64,000 nt of DNA from Nocardia abscessus NBRC 100374 (GTDB taxonomy: Bacteria; Actinomycetota; Actinomycetes; Mycobacteriales; Mycobacteriaceae): contig NZ_BAFP01000092.1 in NCBI RefSeq assembly GCF_000308455.1, positions 97,668-161,667 of the forward strand, given 5' to 3'. Positions 17,323 to 26,499 of this stretch are shown in pieces. Each line of letters opens with the position of its first letter. Position 1 is the first letter of the stretch. Below the pieces are notes generated by a model that made no database searches, was not told the DNA's origin, and saw nothing but the letters and a program-made list of their open reading frames with translations. The position numbers and the translations under genes were made by a program.

Positions 17323-18207
17323 CTAGGGTGGCAGCGTGAGCCGACGCGCCGAATCGACCCCGAGCACACCAAGAGCGAAATCGCCGTACTGAGCGGCCAC
17401 TTCCTCCGGGGTCGCCGGGCCGGATTCGCGGAACCACTGGGGGATGGCGGTGCACATCGTGGCTATGGCGCGCCCCGCGGCGCGGGTGTTGCCGGTGGCG
17501 ACGCGGCCGTCGGCACTTGCCTCCGCGATCGCGTCGTCGAGGATGGCCTGGATATCGCGGCGGGAGCGGGCGATGCGCGCGCGTTCGCCCGGGGAGAGGC
17601 TGCGCATCTCGCTGGCGCCGATGAAACCGAGCTCGCGGCGGTGGGTATGGAACAGGGCAAGGGCTTCGACGATCAGGCGCACCCGATGGATGCTGTCGCG
17701 GCCCTCGGCGCGGGCAGCCCGCACGCGCCAGTGCAGTTCGTCCATGGTCAGGTCGAGGATGCGGACCAGCAGGTCGTGCTTGTCGCGGTAGTGGTGGTAG
17801 AGGCCGGGCACGCTGGTGCCCGCCCGCCGGGCGAGGGCGCGCACGGTCGTCCCGTGATAGCCGATCTCGACGAAAGAGGCGAGGGCGGCCGCCAGCACCG
17901 GATCGACATTCAACGGCGCGAATTCGCGCCAAGCGCCCTGCGCGCCGGGAACGGCGTCGACCGGGCGGGAGATCGGGCCGGCCGTGGAAGAAGTGACGCC
18001 GAGCAACTGGGCGACGGGCACGCCGAGGACATCGGACAGGCGGGTGAGGCGGGCGATCGAGATTCCGGTCTTTCCGGTCTCCACGGCGCTGAGGGTCGCG
18101 GGGCTCACCTCGAGCCGCCGGGCTACTTCGCGCAGCGACAGGCCGGTCGCCCGGCGCGCACGGCGGATCGCCGCGTGGGGTGCGGCGTTTTCGGCCTCAT
18201 TTCGCAT
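17323..18207 (-). CDS. XRE-TetR fusion regulator
   Basis: A 294-residue protein with two different DNA-binding modules. Residues 10-70 are an XRE-type helix-turn-helix (LSLREVARRLEVSPATLSAVE). Residues 110-165 are a TetR-type helix-turn-helix (FVEIGYHGTTVRALARRAGT, then YHHYRDKHDLL). The rest is a TetR ligand-binding half. Similar two-headed regulators are found in mycobacteria beside fatty-acid genes. It is divergent from an acyl-CoA dehydrogenase gene with a 158-base shared control region, which makes that gene the likely target. The start at 18207 is the first ATG before the XRE domain. Confidence 0.88.
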   Translation of the reverse strand: MRNEAENAAPHAAIRRARRATGLSLREVARRLEVSPATLSAVETGKTGISIARLTRLSDVLGVPVAQLLGVTSSTAGPISRPVDAVPGAQGAWREFAPLNVDPVLAAALASFVEIGYHGTTVRALARRAGTSVPGLYHHYRDKHDLLVRILDLTMDELHWRVRAARAEGRDSIHRVRLIVEALALFHTHRRELGFIGASEMRSLSPGERARIARSRRDIQAILDDAIAEASADGRVATGNTRAAGRAIATMCTAIPQWFRESGPATPEEVAAQYGDFALGVLGVDSARRLTLPP

Positions 18208-18365
18208 AGCGTTCAGAATAGCTGAACAACGTGGCACTGCGGCAGACCGACAGGGACCACTGTGTACACGCCTTTTGACACCCGGTGACCCCGGTGAGAC
18301 AGTGTTCAGATGGAGCGATCGTTCGGTCAGGCGAACGGGCTCCGGATGTCGAGGAGGACTACGCG

Positions 18366-19568
<1,203 letters not shown>

Positions 19569-19684
19569 CCGGCCTCGGACTTCGCGCCCACCCCGGCCTC
19601 CGCCATTGCCAAGATTCGGCAAGCATGCCTCTTCGTTACCGAAGCTGATGGGTCCACGATGGTGAAGAGGGAAAGGAGAGTCGT

Positions 19685-19900
19685 ATGTCAGCGCATGATC
19701 GCCAATACCTCATCCTTTTGGATCCGGGAAACCTCGGCGGCGACGCCGTTCGGAGCGAGTTCTTCGAATGGCTGCGGACAACCGACGGCAGAGTCGTCCA
19801 AGACGGCGGCGCCAATCGAGTAGTCATCACTTCGGCGCCGGAGGTCGCCGAACGGCTCACAGGCCTCGACTACGTCCGCACCGTCGAGCCGTACGCCTAG
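19685..19900 (+). CDS. Small protein of unknown function, copy 2 of a paralogous pair
   Basis: A 71-residue protein preceded by AAAGGAGAG. It is clearly related to the protein at 9771-9998: both begin MSA, share YL-x-x-LDP, FF-x-WL, the SAPEVA segment and the final VEP. It has the same beta-alpha-beta-beta-alpha-beta order. Keeping two copies under strong ribosome binding sites 10 kb apart suggests a real function. A hairpin terminator follows. Confidence 0.75.
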   Translation: MSAHDRQYLILLDPGNLGGDAVRSEFFEWLRTTDGRVVQDGGANRVVITSAPEVAERLTGLDYVRTVEPYA

Positions 19901-19947
19901 CCGCGCTGCGCCTCCGGGGCAAAGGAGTGATTCCCGACCATGACGAT

Positions 19948-19978
19948 CCGCCGCCGTCAGCTCGGCTGACGACGGCGG
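19948..19978. terminator. Hairpin between the small protein and convergent CsbD gene
   Basis: A 13-base stem with one mismatch (19948-19960 with 19966-19978) and the loop CTCGG stands between two convergent genes. It has no T-run. It probably ends transcription from both sides. Confidence 0.55.
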
Positions 19979-20011
19979 TGTCGGTGGCCCGGGCGAACCG
20001 GGCGCGTGGTG

Positions 20012-20257
20012 TTACCGTCCTTGCTGATGCGCGGACTGGCGGGCCTCGTCGACGTCCGCCTCGGCCCTGGCCTTCTCGGCCGCGGCTTCCTTACCGGCCG
20101 CCTCGCGCTGCGATTCCGCCTTGTCCTGCTGCGCGCGGCCCTCGTCCTTCAGGCCCTCTTTACCGGTCAGGGTACCGGCCGCTTCCTTCACCTTGCCCTT
20201 GGCATCTTCGACGACGCCCTCGACGCCTTCCCGGGCACCGCTTCCATGTTCAGCCAT
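20012..20257 (-). CDS. CsbD-family general stress protein
   Basis: An 81-residue hydrophilic helical protein. The N-terminal half has the CsbD pattern (EDAKGKVKEAAGTLTG), and the C-terminal half is a Lys/Glu/Ala-rich coiled stretch. CsbD proteins accumulate in stress and late growth; their biochemical role is unknown. A CCAGGAGG site precedes the ATG at 20257. A stress-sigma-type promoter lies 40-70 bases upstream. Confidence 0.9.
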   Translation of the reverse strand: MAEHGSGAREGVEGVVEDAKGKVKEAAGTLTGKEGLKDEGRAQQDKAESQREAAGKEAAAEKARAEADVDEARQSAHQQGR

Positions 20258-20299
20258 AACAACCTCCTGGAATATCGGAACAAGCTGACATCTGGTCGC

Positions 20300-20324
20300 A
20301 TACCCGGGAGACCGGCCTCGAACC
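20300..20324 (-). promoter_or_regulatory. Candidate SigB/SigF-type promoter of csbD
   Basis: On the minus strand GGTTCG (20324-20319) and GGGTAT (20305-20300) are 13 bases apart, close to the GTTT/GGGTA pattern of general-stress sigma factors. It fits the known stress control of CsbD proteins. The spacing is slightly short. Confidence 0.5.
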
Positions 20325-20329
20325 GTCCC

Positions 20330-20711
20330 CGGCGAGAAAGTTCGGATCCGGGGCTCAGCGCAGCGGGGTGCTCTCGCTCGGACCTTGCGGATCTGCCGTA
20401 CCCGATGCTCCTGGCTTCTCGCGGCCGTGATCCGCCCGCCCGGCGGCGTCGAGTCGACCCGCCGCCGCCTCGTTGTCGCGGTGTTCCCGCACCTGGCCAT
20501 GGATATCGCGATGACGGCGATGCTCGTCGCGAGTCTGACGTCACGCTGAATCTCGGGCGTCGCCGATCGCCGATAGAAAAGTCCGATCGCACGCAAGATC
20601 CGACTCCCGTCTTCTGGCACCGGAGCCCTGTGCGTGTCTGAATATCCTCTGCCACTTGTGGTTTCGACAGCGACACGATGCGCGGACGCACACGACAACG
20701 ACCAGGGGAAG
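20330..20711. other. Gap between CsbD and a small protein
   Basis: About 380 bases with no convincing gene. Its frames are open only in the way expected of high-GC sequence and show no ribosome binding sites. I see no strong hairpin. Confidence 0.5.
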
Positions 20712-20996
20712 ATGAGACTGTCCACGAAAAGCCCGACCGCCGCGGCGCGCGAGTTCGTGTCCGCCTGCCAGACGCTGACCAGCCTGATCGAGCTCGCCGG
20801 GCACCCCGCGACCTCCCCGCGCCTGCGGGTGACCTTGGCCGAGTACTGCCGCGCGCACGCCACGGCGGATCCCGGGTTGGCGGCGAGCCTGTCCTCGTGG
20901 AAGCAGCGCCGGGCTTCCCTGACCCCGAATGACCACGAGGCGATCCGCTTCGTCCTCACCCGGGACGGCGCCATCCTGCGTGCGGTCCGCCGCTGA
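20712..20996 (+). CDS. Hypothetical protein, helical
   Basis: A 94-residue protein from the ATG at 20712, which follows AGGGGAAG. An in-frame GTG at 20634 would add 26 residues of unlike composition. The sequence is helix-rich (TAAAREFVSACQTLTSLIEL) and basic towards the end, with no recognised domain. It converges on the oxidoreductase gene ending at 21056. It may be a small DNA-binding or chaperone-like protein, but nothing shows it. Confidence 0.5.
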   Translation: MRLSTKSPTAAAREFVSACQTLTSLIELAGHPATSPRLRVTLAEYCRAHATADPGLAASLSSWKQRRASLTPNDHEAIRFVLTRDGAILRAVRR

Positions 20997-21055
20997 TCGC
21001 GGCAGAAGCGCGGCCCCAGCCGCTCACAGGTTTCCCGGCTCGATCGCCGGGCCGA

Positions 21056-22279
21056 TCATGCCTTTTCGTCGGCGCCGCCCGCAGCCGACAATGTGAGCTC
21101 CACGGGTTCGCGCGGCTTACCGGGACGGAACACGCAGCGGGTACAGGTGTAGATCGTGGGCATGCATTCGTTGCAGTGCACGCAGGCCGAACGGGTGGAG
21201 GCGTCGGATCGGATGCGCTGCAGGAGATTCGGCTCCCGCAGCAGCGCACGGCCCATCGCGACGAACTCGAAGCCTTCCGCCATCGCGAGCCGCATGGTGT
21301 CCAGGTTGGTGATGCCGCCGAGCAGAATCAGCGGCATCGACAGTTCCCGCCGGAAGTGGCGCGCCCGCTCGAGCAGATACGCCTCCCGGTACGGATACTC
21401 CTTCAGGAACGCCTTGCCCACCACGCGAAAACCCCAGCGCGCCGGTACCGGAAGAACGTCGGCGAACGACTTCCGCGGTGCGTCGCCATGGAACAGCAGC
21501 ATCGGGTTGAGCAGTGAACTACCCGCCGTCAGCTCCAGCGCGTCCAGCGTGCCGTCGGCTTCCAACCAGGCGGCGACCTGCAGCGACTCGGGCACCGTGA
21601 GCCCGCCGCGCACGCCGTCTTCCATGTTCAGCTTGGCGGTCACCGCCAGACGGCCACCCACGGCTCGGCGCACGGCCGCGGCGATCTCCCGCGCCAACCG
21701 TGCCCGGTTGGCCAAGGTGCCGCCGAACCGGTCTTTGCGGCGGTTCAGTTTGGGACTCAGAAAGGAGCTGACCAGGTAGTTGTGCCCGAAGTGGATCTCG
21801 ACCGCATCGAAGCCGGCCTGTTCGGCCAGCTTCGCCGCGTCGGCATGAGCGGCCATGAGTGCGCGGATCCCGTTGTCGTCGGGAGTTTGCATCATGCGCA
21901 TCGAGAGGGGGCTGAGCATCCGGCTCGGCGCGAGCGCCGGAGCCCGGTTGGAGGCCGCGTTGGCCACCGGGCCGGCATGACCGATCTGCGCACTCACCGC
22001 GGCGCCCTCCCGGTGGACCGCGTCGGTGAGCCGCCGCAGTCCCGGCACGGCATCCGGGCGCATCCAGATCTGGTGCCGGTCGGTCCGGCCGCCGGGAGCG
22101 ACCGCGCAGTAGGCCACGGTCGTCATCCCGACGCCACCGGCGGCGACCTCGCGATGGAACTCGATCAGTTCGTCGGTCACCAGAGCGTCCGGCGTGCGGC
22201 CTTCGAATGTCGCGGCTTTGATCACCCGGTTGCGGAGGGTGATCGGCCCGAGTTGGGCCGGTGCGAATACGTCGTTCAT
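21056..22279 (-). CDS. Old Yellow Enzyme-type NADH:flavin oxidoreductase
   Basis: A 407-residue FMN-binding TIM-barrel protein. The characteristic HFGHNYLVSSFLSPKLNRR segment with the active-site His is visible, followed by NRARLAREI. A C-terminal Cys-rich tail (CVHCNECMPTIYTCTRC) is a feature of a subgroup and might bind metal. The enzyme reduces activated alkenes. Its start overlaps the stop of the TetR gene upstream as ATGA, so the two are translationally coupled and share the promoter at the palindrome at 22875-22911. Confidence 0.9.
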   Translation of the reverse strand: MNDVFAPAQLGPITLRNRVIKAATFEGRTPDALVTDELIEFHREVAAGGVGMTTVAYCAVAPGGRTDRHQIWMRPDAVPGLRRLTDAVHREGAAVSAQIGHAGPVANAASNRAPALAPSRMLSPLSMRMMQTPDDNGIRALMAAHADAAKLAEQAGFDAVEIHFGHNYLVSSFLSPKLNRRKDRFGGTLANRARLAREIAAAVRRAVGGRLAVTAKLNMEDGVRGGLTVPESLQVAAWLEADGTLDALELTAGSSLLNPMLLFHGDAPRKSFADVLPVPARWGFRVVGKAFLKEYPYREAYLLERARHFRRELSMPLILLGGITNLDTMRLAMAEGFEFVAMGRALLREPNLLQRIRSDASTRSACVHCNECMPTIYTCTRCVFRPGKPREPVELTLSAAGGADEKA

Positions 22280-22851
22280 CGTTTCTCTCCTGTCGGCGCG
22301 GTCAAGCCGGCCACCACGAAGTCCCGGAGGGTGGCCACCGCCTCGTGCGACATCTCTCGTTGCTCCGCACTACCGAATCGCATGATGACGAGGTCGAACG
22401 CCAACATCCACCGCCGCCGGCTCTCGCGCTCGCCAACCCCGGGCAAGAGACTCACCCACGAGTCGATCAGGAACCAGGGCTGACGCCATTCGGTCACCTG
22501 CCTGCCGAGCACGAATTGCGCCAGTAACCGCAGGTGCAACCGCCCCATCGGATCGGCCGACAACGCGACGAAGGGCTCGATCACCGCATCGACCACCTCG
22601 GTGATCGAGCCGTGCCCGCCGGTGACAGCGGACAGCCGGCTCTCCCACACGGGCCCCAGCCGCTCCTCGAGCAGAGCCGCGACAAGGGCGTCCTTCGACC
22701 CGAAGTGATAGTGCACCGCCGCCGGATTCGCGTTGGCCTCGGCGCAGATCCCGCGCACCGACACCTCGTCGTACCGCCCTTCGAGAAGCAGCCGTTCGGC
22801 AGCCGTGAGCAGACGATCACGGGTGTTCGTGGAGTCGGAGACCTGTTTCGG
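22276..22851 (-). CDS. TetR-family regulator of the Old Yellow Enzyme gene
   Basis: A 191-residue TetR-type repressor. The helix-turn-helix is near residues 12-60 (RDRLLTAAERLL, then VRGICAEANANPAAVHYHFGSK). The ATG at 22851 fits the domain start; an earlier in-frame ATG at 22905 lies inside the operator palindrome and is unlikely. It is first in a two-gene operon with the oxidoreductase. A perfect 18-base-arm palindrome lies 24 bases upstream and is almost certainly its operator. Confidence 0.88.
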   Translation of the reverse strand, partial: PKQVSDSTNTRDRLLTAAERLLLEGRYDEVSVRGICAEANANPAAVHYHFGSKDALVAALLEERLGPVWESRLSAVTGGHGSITEVVDAVIEPFVALSADPMGRLHLRLLAQFVLGRQVTEWRQPWFLIDSWVSLLPGVGERESRRRWMLAFDLVIMRFGSAEQREMSHEAVATLRDFVVAGLTAPTGEKR

Positions 22852-22874
22852 CATGCGCTCAGTCAACCACGTTC

Positions 22875-22911
22875 CCATCAATGGTTCAATCATTGATTGA
22901 ACCATTGATGG
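22875..22911. promoter_or_regulatory. Perfect 18-base-arm palindrome, TetR operator
   Basis: Arms 22875-22892 and 22894-22911 are exact reverse complements around a single base (core AATGGTTCAATCA). The length and AT-rich core suit two TetR dimers or one long operator. It sits directly before the TetR-oxidoreductase operon. Confidence 0.8.
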
Positions 22912-22981
22912 TGCTTACGTCGACATCGCCTGTCGCATCACCCGAGCGCGACAGGCTTCAGGCGCGGCGTGATCACCCGAG

Positions 22982-23989
22982 TCAGGAGTTGCCCGCGATG
23001 ATCACTTCGGGGATGCCGGTGCCCAACGGGACCTCCCGGCACACCGGTGCCGGGCTGCCCGGATCGAGCACGGTGAGCAGCAACTCCTGCACGAACGGGT
23101 CGTACACCATGTGGAAGTGCCCGGTGAGATCGACGGCACACAGGTCCTGCAGGGCGATGTTCCGCGCGCCCGGCCCGCGCAGCGCGATGTTCTCGAACGG
23201 CTGGATCATCTCGTCGACCCGGCTGCCGATGGTCACGTACCGCACGCCGGGCACCGTGTCGCCGCCCGCGTTGAGGTCCAGCATGATCGGCGACCCCTCG
23301 GCCTGCTGCACCGCGGCGAGCGAGGTCACCGCGGCGAATGCCTGCAGGGCGCCGGGGATCGCCTGGGCGACCGGCACCAGCCCGTACATCACACCCCCGT
23401 AAGTGGGCGAAGCGAGGCCGACCCACTGGTCGACCTTGGGCGCACCGCCCAGCTTGTTGACGTAGTACCGGGTCACGTTGGCACCCTGCGAGAACCCGAC
23501 CAGGTCGACCTTGTCCGCCCGGGTCGCCGCGAGCACCTGATCGACGAACGCGCCGACCTGGTAGGCGCTGAGCACCAGATCCTCGGTACCGTAGCTCTGC
23601 GCGCCGGGCTTGCCGCCGTAGTTCAGCGCGAAAACGCAGAATCCGGCCGCGGTCAGCCGCGGCGCGATCCCCGACCAGTCGGAATAGGCCGAGGAATCGG
23701 TCCCGTGCGCGAGCACGACCGGATGGGGATGCGCGGCGCTCGGCACGCAGGTGAAATCATTGGTCCCGCCCGGAACCGCGTTCGGGTGGCTCTTCTGATA
23801 CCACGCCGCGGCCAGGTGATCGGGTTGCGGCGGCGCGGCGTACATCGGCACGTCGGGCGGCCGGAAGTCGACGGGCTCGGCCGAGACCACGCCCGAGCCC
23901 AGCGCGGTGGCGCCGGCGACCACGATGGCCAGCACAGCGCCACGCAAGTGTGAAATACCCCAGGCTCCCGACCCAGTCGACTGTCGCAT
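22982..23989 (-). CDS. Secreted triacylglycerol lipase (class 2 alpha/beta)
   Basis: A 335-residue protein with a signal peptide (about residues 17-38, ending VVSAEP) and an alpha/beta lipase domain. The oxyanion HG is at 95-96, the nucleophile elbow GFSQG at 165-169 with Ser167, and a late HFHMVYD supplies the probable histidine. Cysteines at 81, 118 and near the end may form disulphides. This matches the LipA/lipase class 2 type common in Nocardia. It acts outside the cell on acylglycerols or similar esters. Confidence 0.9.
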   Translation of the reverse strand: MRQSTGSGAWGISHLRGAVLAIVVAGATALGSGVVSAEPVDFRPPDVPMYAAPPQPDHLAAAWYQKSHPNAVPGGTNDFTCVPSAAHPHPVVLAHGTDSSAYSDWSGIAPRLTAAGFCVFALNYGGKPGAQSYGTEDLVLSAYQVGAFVDQVLAATRADKVDLVGFSQGANVTRYYVNKLGGAPKVDQWVGLASPTYGGVMYGLVPVAQAIPGALQAFAAVTSLAAVQQAEGSPIMLDLNAGGDTVPGVRYVTIGSRVDEMIQPFENIALRGPGARNIALQDLCAVDLTGHFHMVYDPFVQELLLTVLDPGSPAPVCREVPLGTGIPEVIIAGNS

Positions 23990-24049
23990 ATCACAATGAT
24001 CGCTCCGATCGGCTCGAAATGCCCGCGCTATCGGGGTGTTTCGCCTCCC

Positions 24050-24703
24050 CTACTTCTCGGGGGTCTCATCCTCGGCGAGGATGCGGTAAAGGGACTTGCG
24101 GGTCTCGGTGAGCAACTCCGCCGCACGCGCCGCCTGCTGCGGGGTGCCCGCCGCCGCGACCTGAGCGACCGCGCCCATCAACTGCCCGACGAGTCCGCGC
24201 AGATCCATCGCCTGCGCCCCGACATCCTGCTGTACGTCCGCCCACGGATCGCCCAGCTCGTCCCGGTGCGCCGTGACGTACTCGGTGCCGGTCTCGGTGA
24301 GCTTCGCGGTTTTGCGTCCGGCTACCTTCTCGATGAGGACCAGACCCTCGTCCTCCAGCTGCGCCAGCGCCGGGTAGATCGACCCCGGGCTCGGCCGCCA
24401 GATGTCGTCGCTGCGTTCCCGGATCTGCTGGATCAGTTCGTATCCGTGCATGGGCCGCTCGGTGAGCAGCAGCAGCACGGCCGCCCGGACGTCGCCGCGC
24501 CTGCCACGGCCGCCCCGGCCGCGTCCGCGACCGAAGTGCGGGCCGAAGCCGGGTCCGAAACCGGGGCCGAAGCCCGGCCCGAATTCCGGACCGAAGCCGT
24601 GACGTCCGCCCCGGCGGAAGCGCAGCCCCCGTTCGAAGCCCTCGTGACCGGGCTGTGGTCCACGACCACGCCGGCCGAATTCTCGTTCTTCTCGGTGTTC
24701 CAT
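24050..24703 (-). CDS. PadR-family regulator with Gly/Arg-rich N-terminal extension
   Basis: A 217-residue protein. The PadR winged helix spans about residues 70-150 (VLLLLTERPMHGYELIQQI, then PSPGSIYPALAQLEDEGLV) and the C-terminal helices serve dimerisation. The first 70 residues are an unusual extension: five to six FGP(x) repeats at 37-58, then an RGRGRGGRGRRG stretch. I prefer the ATG at 24703 with GGGAGG upstream over a GTG at 24736. A palindrome upstream is a likely operator. PadR proteins commonly repress efflux or detoxification genes; the target is unknown. Confidence 0.88.
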   Translation of the reverse strand: MEHREEREFGRRGRGPQPGHEGFERGLRFRRGGRHGFGPEFGPGFGPGFGPGFGPHFGRGRGRGGRGRRGDVRAAVLLLLTERPMHGYELIQQIRERSDDIWRPSPGSIYPALAQLEDEGLVLIEKVAGRKTAKLTETGTEYVTAHRDELGDPWADVQQDVGAQAMDLRGLVGQLMGAVAQVAAAGTPQQAARAAELLTETRKSLYRILAEDETPEK

Positions 24704-24742
24704 CTCAGCCTCCCAAGGCTCTCGTGTTCTATTCACATTATC

Positions 24743-24756
24743 GACGATATATCGTC
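24743..24756. promoter_or_regulatory. Palindrome GACGATATATCGTC, candidate PadR operator
   Basis: A perfect 14-base palindrome lies 40 bases upstream of the PadR start, within its promoter region. AT-centred palindromes of this kind are usual for PadR and related regulators. Confidence 0.6.
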
Positions 24757-24806
24757 AATGCATCTAATGCAAGGCCCGGTTCGGCGGTCCGGACCCACGG
24801 GGGAGA

Positions 24807-25385
24807 TCAGCTCGCCAGCGAGTCGATCCAGCGTGCCAGCCTCGCACCCTCGGCGACCATGAGCTCTGGATCGCGAAAAGTGTTGGTGAGCAACGAGATT
24901 CCCTGATACGCAGCAACGTAGGCGACCGCGAGTTCCCGGGCGTCGGCACGTCCCATCGCAGCGAACTGCCGTTCGGCCCAGTTCACCAGAACGCGCATCA
25001 CATCGGCGGCCGCGGTGTCCAACCCGTCACCTCGCTTGTCCAGTTCCGAGGACAAGGTGCCGAACGGGCAGCCGTAACGCACGGTCTGGTCGCGGTCGGC
25101 GACCCACCCGGCGATGAGCGCCTTCAGTCGCTGCGCGGGCGTCTCGTGCCGGTCGCTCGCCATGATCACCGCCTCGAGGATGCGCGCGTGCGAGCCGATC
25201 GCCGCCTCGATGAGCTGGTCTTTCGTCTTGAAGTAGTAGTAGACGTTGCCGACCGGAACGTCTGCGGCACGAGCGATGTCGGCAATCGTCGTCTTCTCCA
25301 CGCCCTGTTGGTAGAACACCCGCACGGCGGCTTCGATCAACCGCTCCCGTTTGCCCGCCTTGGTCCCCGCCTCTGAGTCAGTCAC
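24807..25385 (-). CDS. TetR-family regulator
   Basis: A 192-residue TetR-type repressor. The helix-turn-helix is at about residues 12-58 (KRERLIEAAVRVFYQQGVE, then ADVPVGNVYYYFKTKDQL). The likely start is the GTG at 25385. It is divergent from an NmrA-like gene at 25459 with an operator-like dyad in the 73-base gap, and so probably represses that gene and itself. The pairing of a TetR regulator with an NmrA-like reductase is frequent in actinobacteria. Confidence 0.87.
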   Translation of the reverse strand: MTDSEAGTKAGKRERLIEAAVRVFYQQGVEKTTIADIARAADVPVGNVYYYFKTKDQLIEAAIGSHARILEAVIMASDRHETPAQRLKALIAGWVADRDQTVRYGCPFGTLSSELDKRGDGLDTAAADVMRVLVNWAERQFAAMGRADARELAVAYVAAYQGISLLTNTFRDPELMVAEGARLARWIDSLAS

Positions 25386-25429
25386 ACAACTAACTGTAGA
25401 CAGCGGACCCACCAACGGCTAGATTCTAT

Positions 25430-25445
25430 TTAGTCAGCCAACTAA
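25430..25445. promoter_or_regulatory. Dyad TTAGT-N6-ACTAA, TetR operator
   Basis: Five-base perfect arms with a six-base spacer lie 13 bases before the NmrA-like gene. A second CAACTAACTG copy lies at the TetR start (about 25387-25396), so one regulator may bind both ends of the gap. Confidence 0.6.
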
Positions 25446-25458
25446 CTGAGGAGCACCA

Positions 25459-26301
25459 ATGATCGTGGTCACCGGAGCCACCGGAAATATCGGCGCACCG
25501 CTCGTGCGCTTGCTGGCGGACGCCGGCGAGGAGGTGACGGCTGTCGCCCGGCATGCGGATCTCTCCTTGCCCGAGCGAGTCCGATCGGTCCGGGCCGATC
25601 TGGGCGAGCCCGAAAGCCTCTCCCCCGCCTTCGCGGGCGCCGACACGCTGTTTCTCTTGATCACCGGCGAGCAGTTGGTGGCGGGCCCGGAACCCGAGCG
25701 GGTACTGAAGACCGCGGCCGCGGGGGGCATACGCCGAGTGGTCTTCGTGTCCTCGCAAGGCGTGGCAACGCGCCCCGACGCGGCGGGCTACGCCCGGCTC
25801 ATCGCCTACGAGCTGGCGATCAGGGACTCCGGGCTGGGCTGGACCTTCCTTCGGCCTGCCGGTTTCTTCTCCAACACCTACGCGTGGACGGAGTCGGTGC
25901 GCACGCAGCGTACGGTCGCCGCGCCGTTCGGCGACATCGGTCTCCCCTCGATCGATCCGGCCGACATCGCCGCCGTCGCGGCGACCGCGTTGCGCGACGA
26001 CCGGCACGCCGGACAGGTCTACACCCTGACCGGTCCCGAACTCGCCACGCCACGAGCGCAAGCCCAGGCACTCGGCACGGCACTCGGCGAGCCGCTGCGA
26101 TTCGTGGAACTGACTCGGGCACAAGCCCATTCGGCGATGACCCAGTTCATGCCCGAGCCGGTGGTCGAGCATACGCTGACCATCCTCGGCGAGCCGACAC
26201 CCGCCGAACAGCTGATCAGCCCCGATGTGCCCCGCGTACTCGGGCGGCCCGCCACGAAGTACGCCGATTGGGCCGTCCGCAATCGAGCGGCCTTCGCCTG
26301 A
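25459..26301 (+). CDS. NmrA/SDR-family NAD(P)-binding protein
   Basis: A 280-residue atypical short-chain reductase. GATGNIG (6-12) is the dinucleotide loop, and VVFVSSQG and WTFLRPAGFF are typical of NmrA-like and QOR2-type quinone reductases. Such proteins reduce quinones or azo compounds or only sense NAD(P). The ATG at 25459 follows GAGGAG. It is controlled most probably by the divergent TetR. Confidence 0.9.
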   Translation: MIVVTGATGNIGAPLVRLLADAGEEVTAVARHADLSLPERVRSVRADLGEPESLSPAFAGADTLFLLITGEQLVAGPEPERVLKTAAAGGIRRVVFVSSQGVATRPDAAGYARLIAYELAIRDSGLGWTFLRPAGFFSNTYAWTESVRTQRTVAAPFGDIGLPSIDPADIAAVAATALRDDRHAGQVYTLTGPELATPRAQAQALGTALGEPLRFVELTRAQAHSAMTQFMPEPVVEHTLTILGEPTPAEQLISPDVPRVLGRPATKYADWAVRNRAAFA

Positions 26302-26499
26302 CACTCGCGAGAGCGCCGGACCGCGGGTGGAGTGGTCGGCGATTTCATCGTCTCCCGGTGGCATCGACAGCCGCCGACAGTGGCACGCTATCCACCCGTG
26401 AGCGGCCACCGACCCGCTCGTCGGCGAACCGCGGCCGGAACGGTACTCGCCTTCTCGGCGAGAGTGCACCATCGAAGCTCGCGCGTCCCGCCGGGCCTG

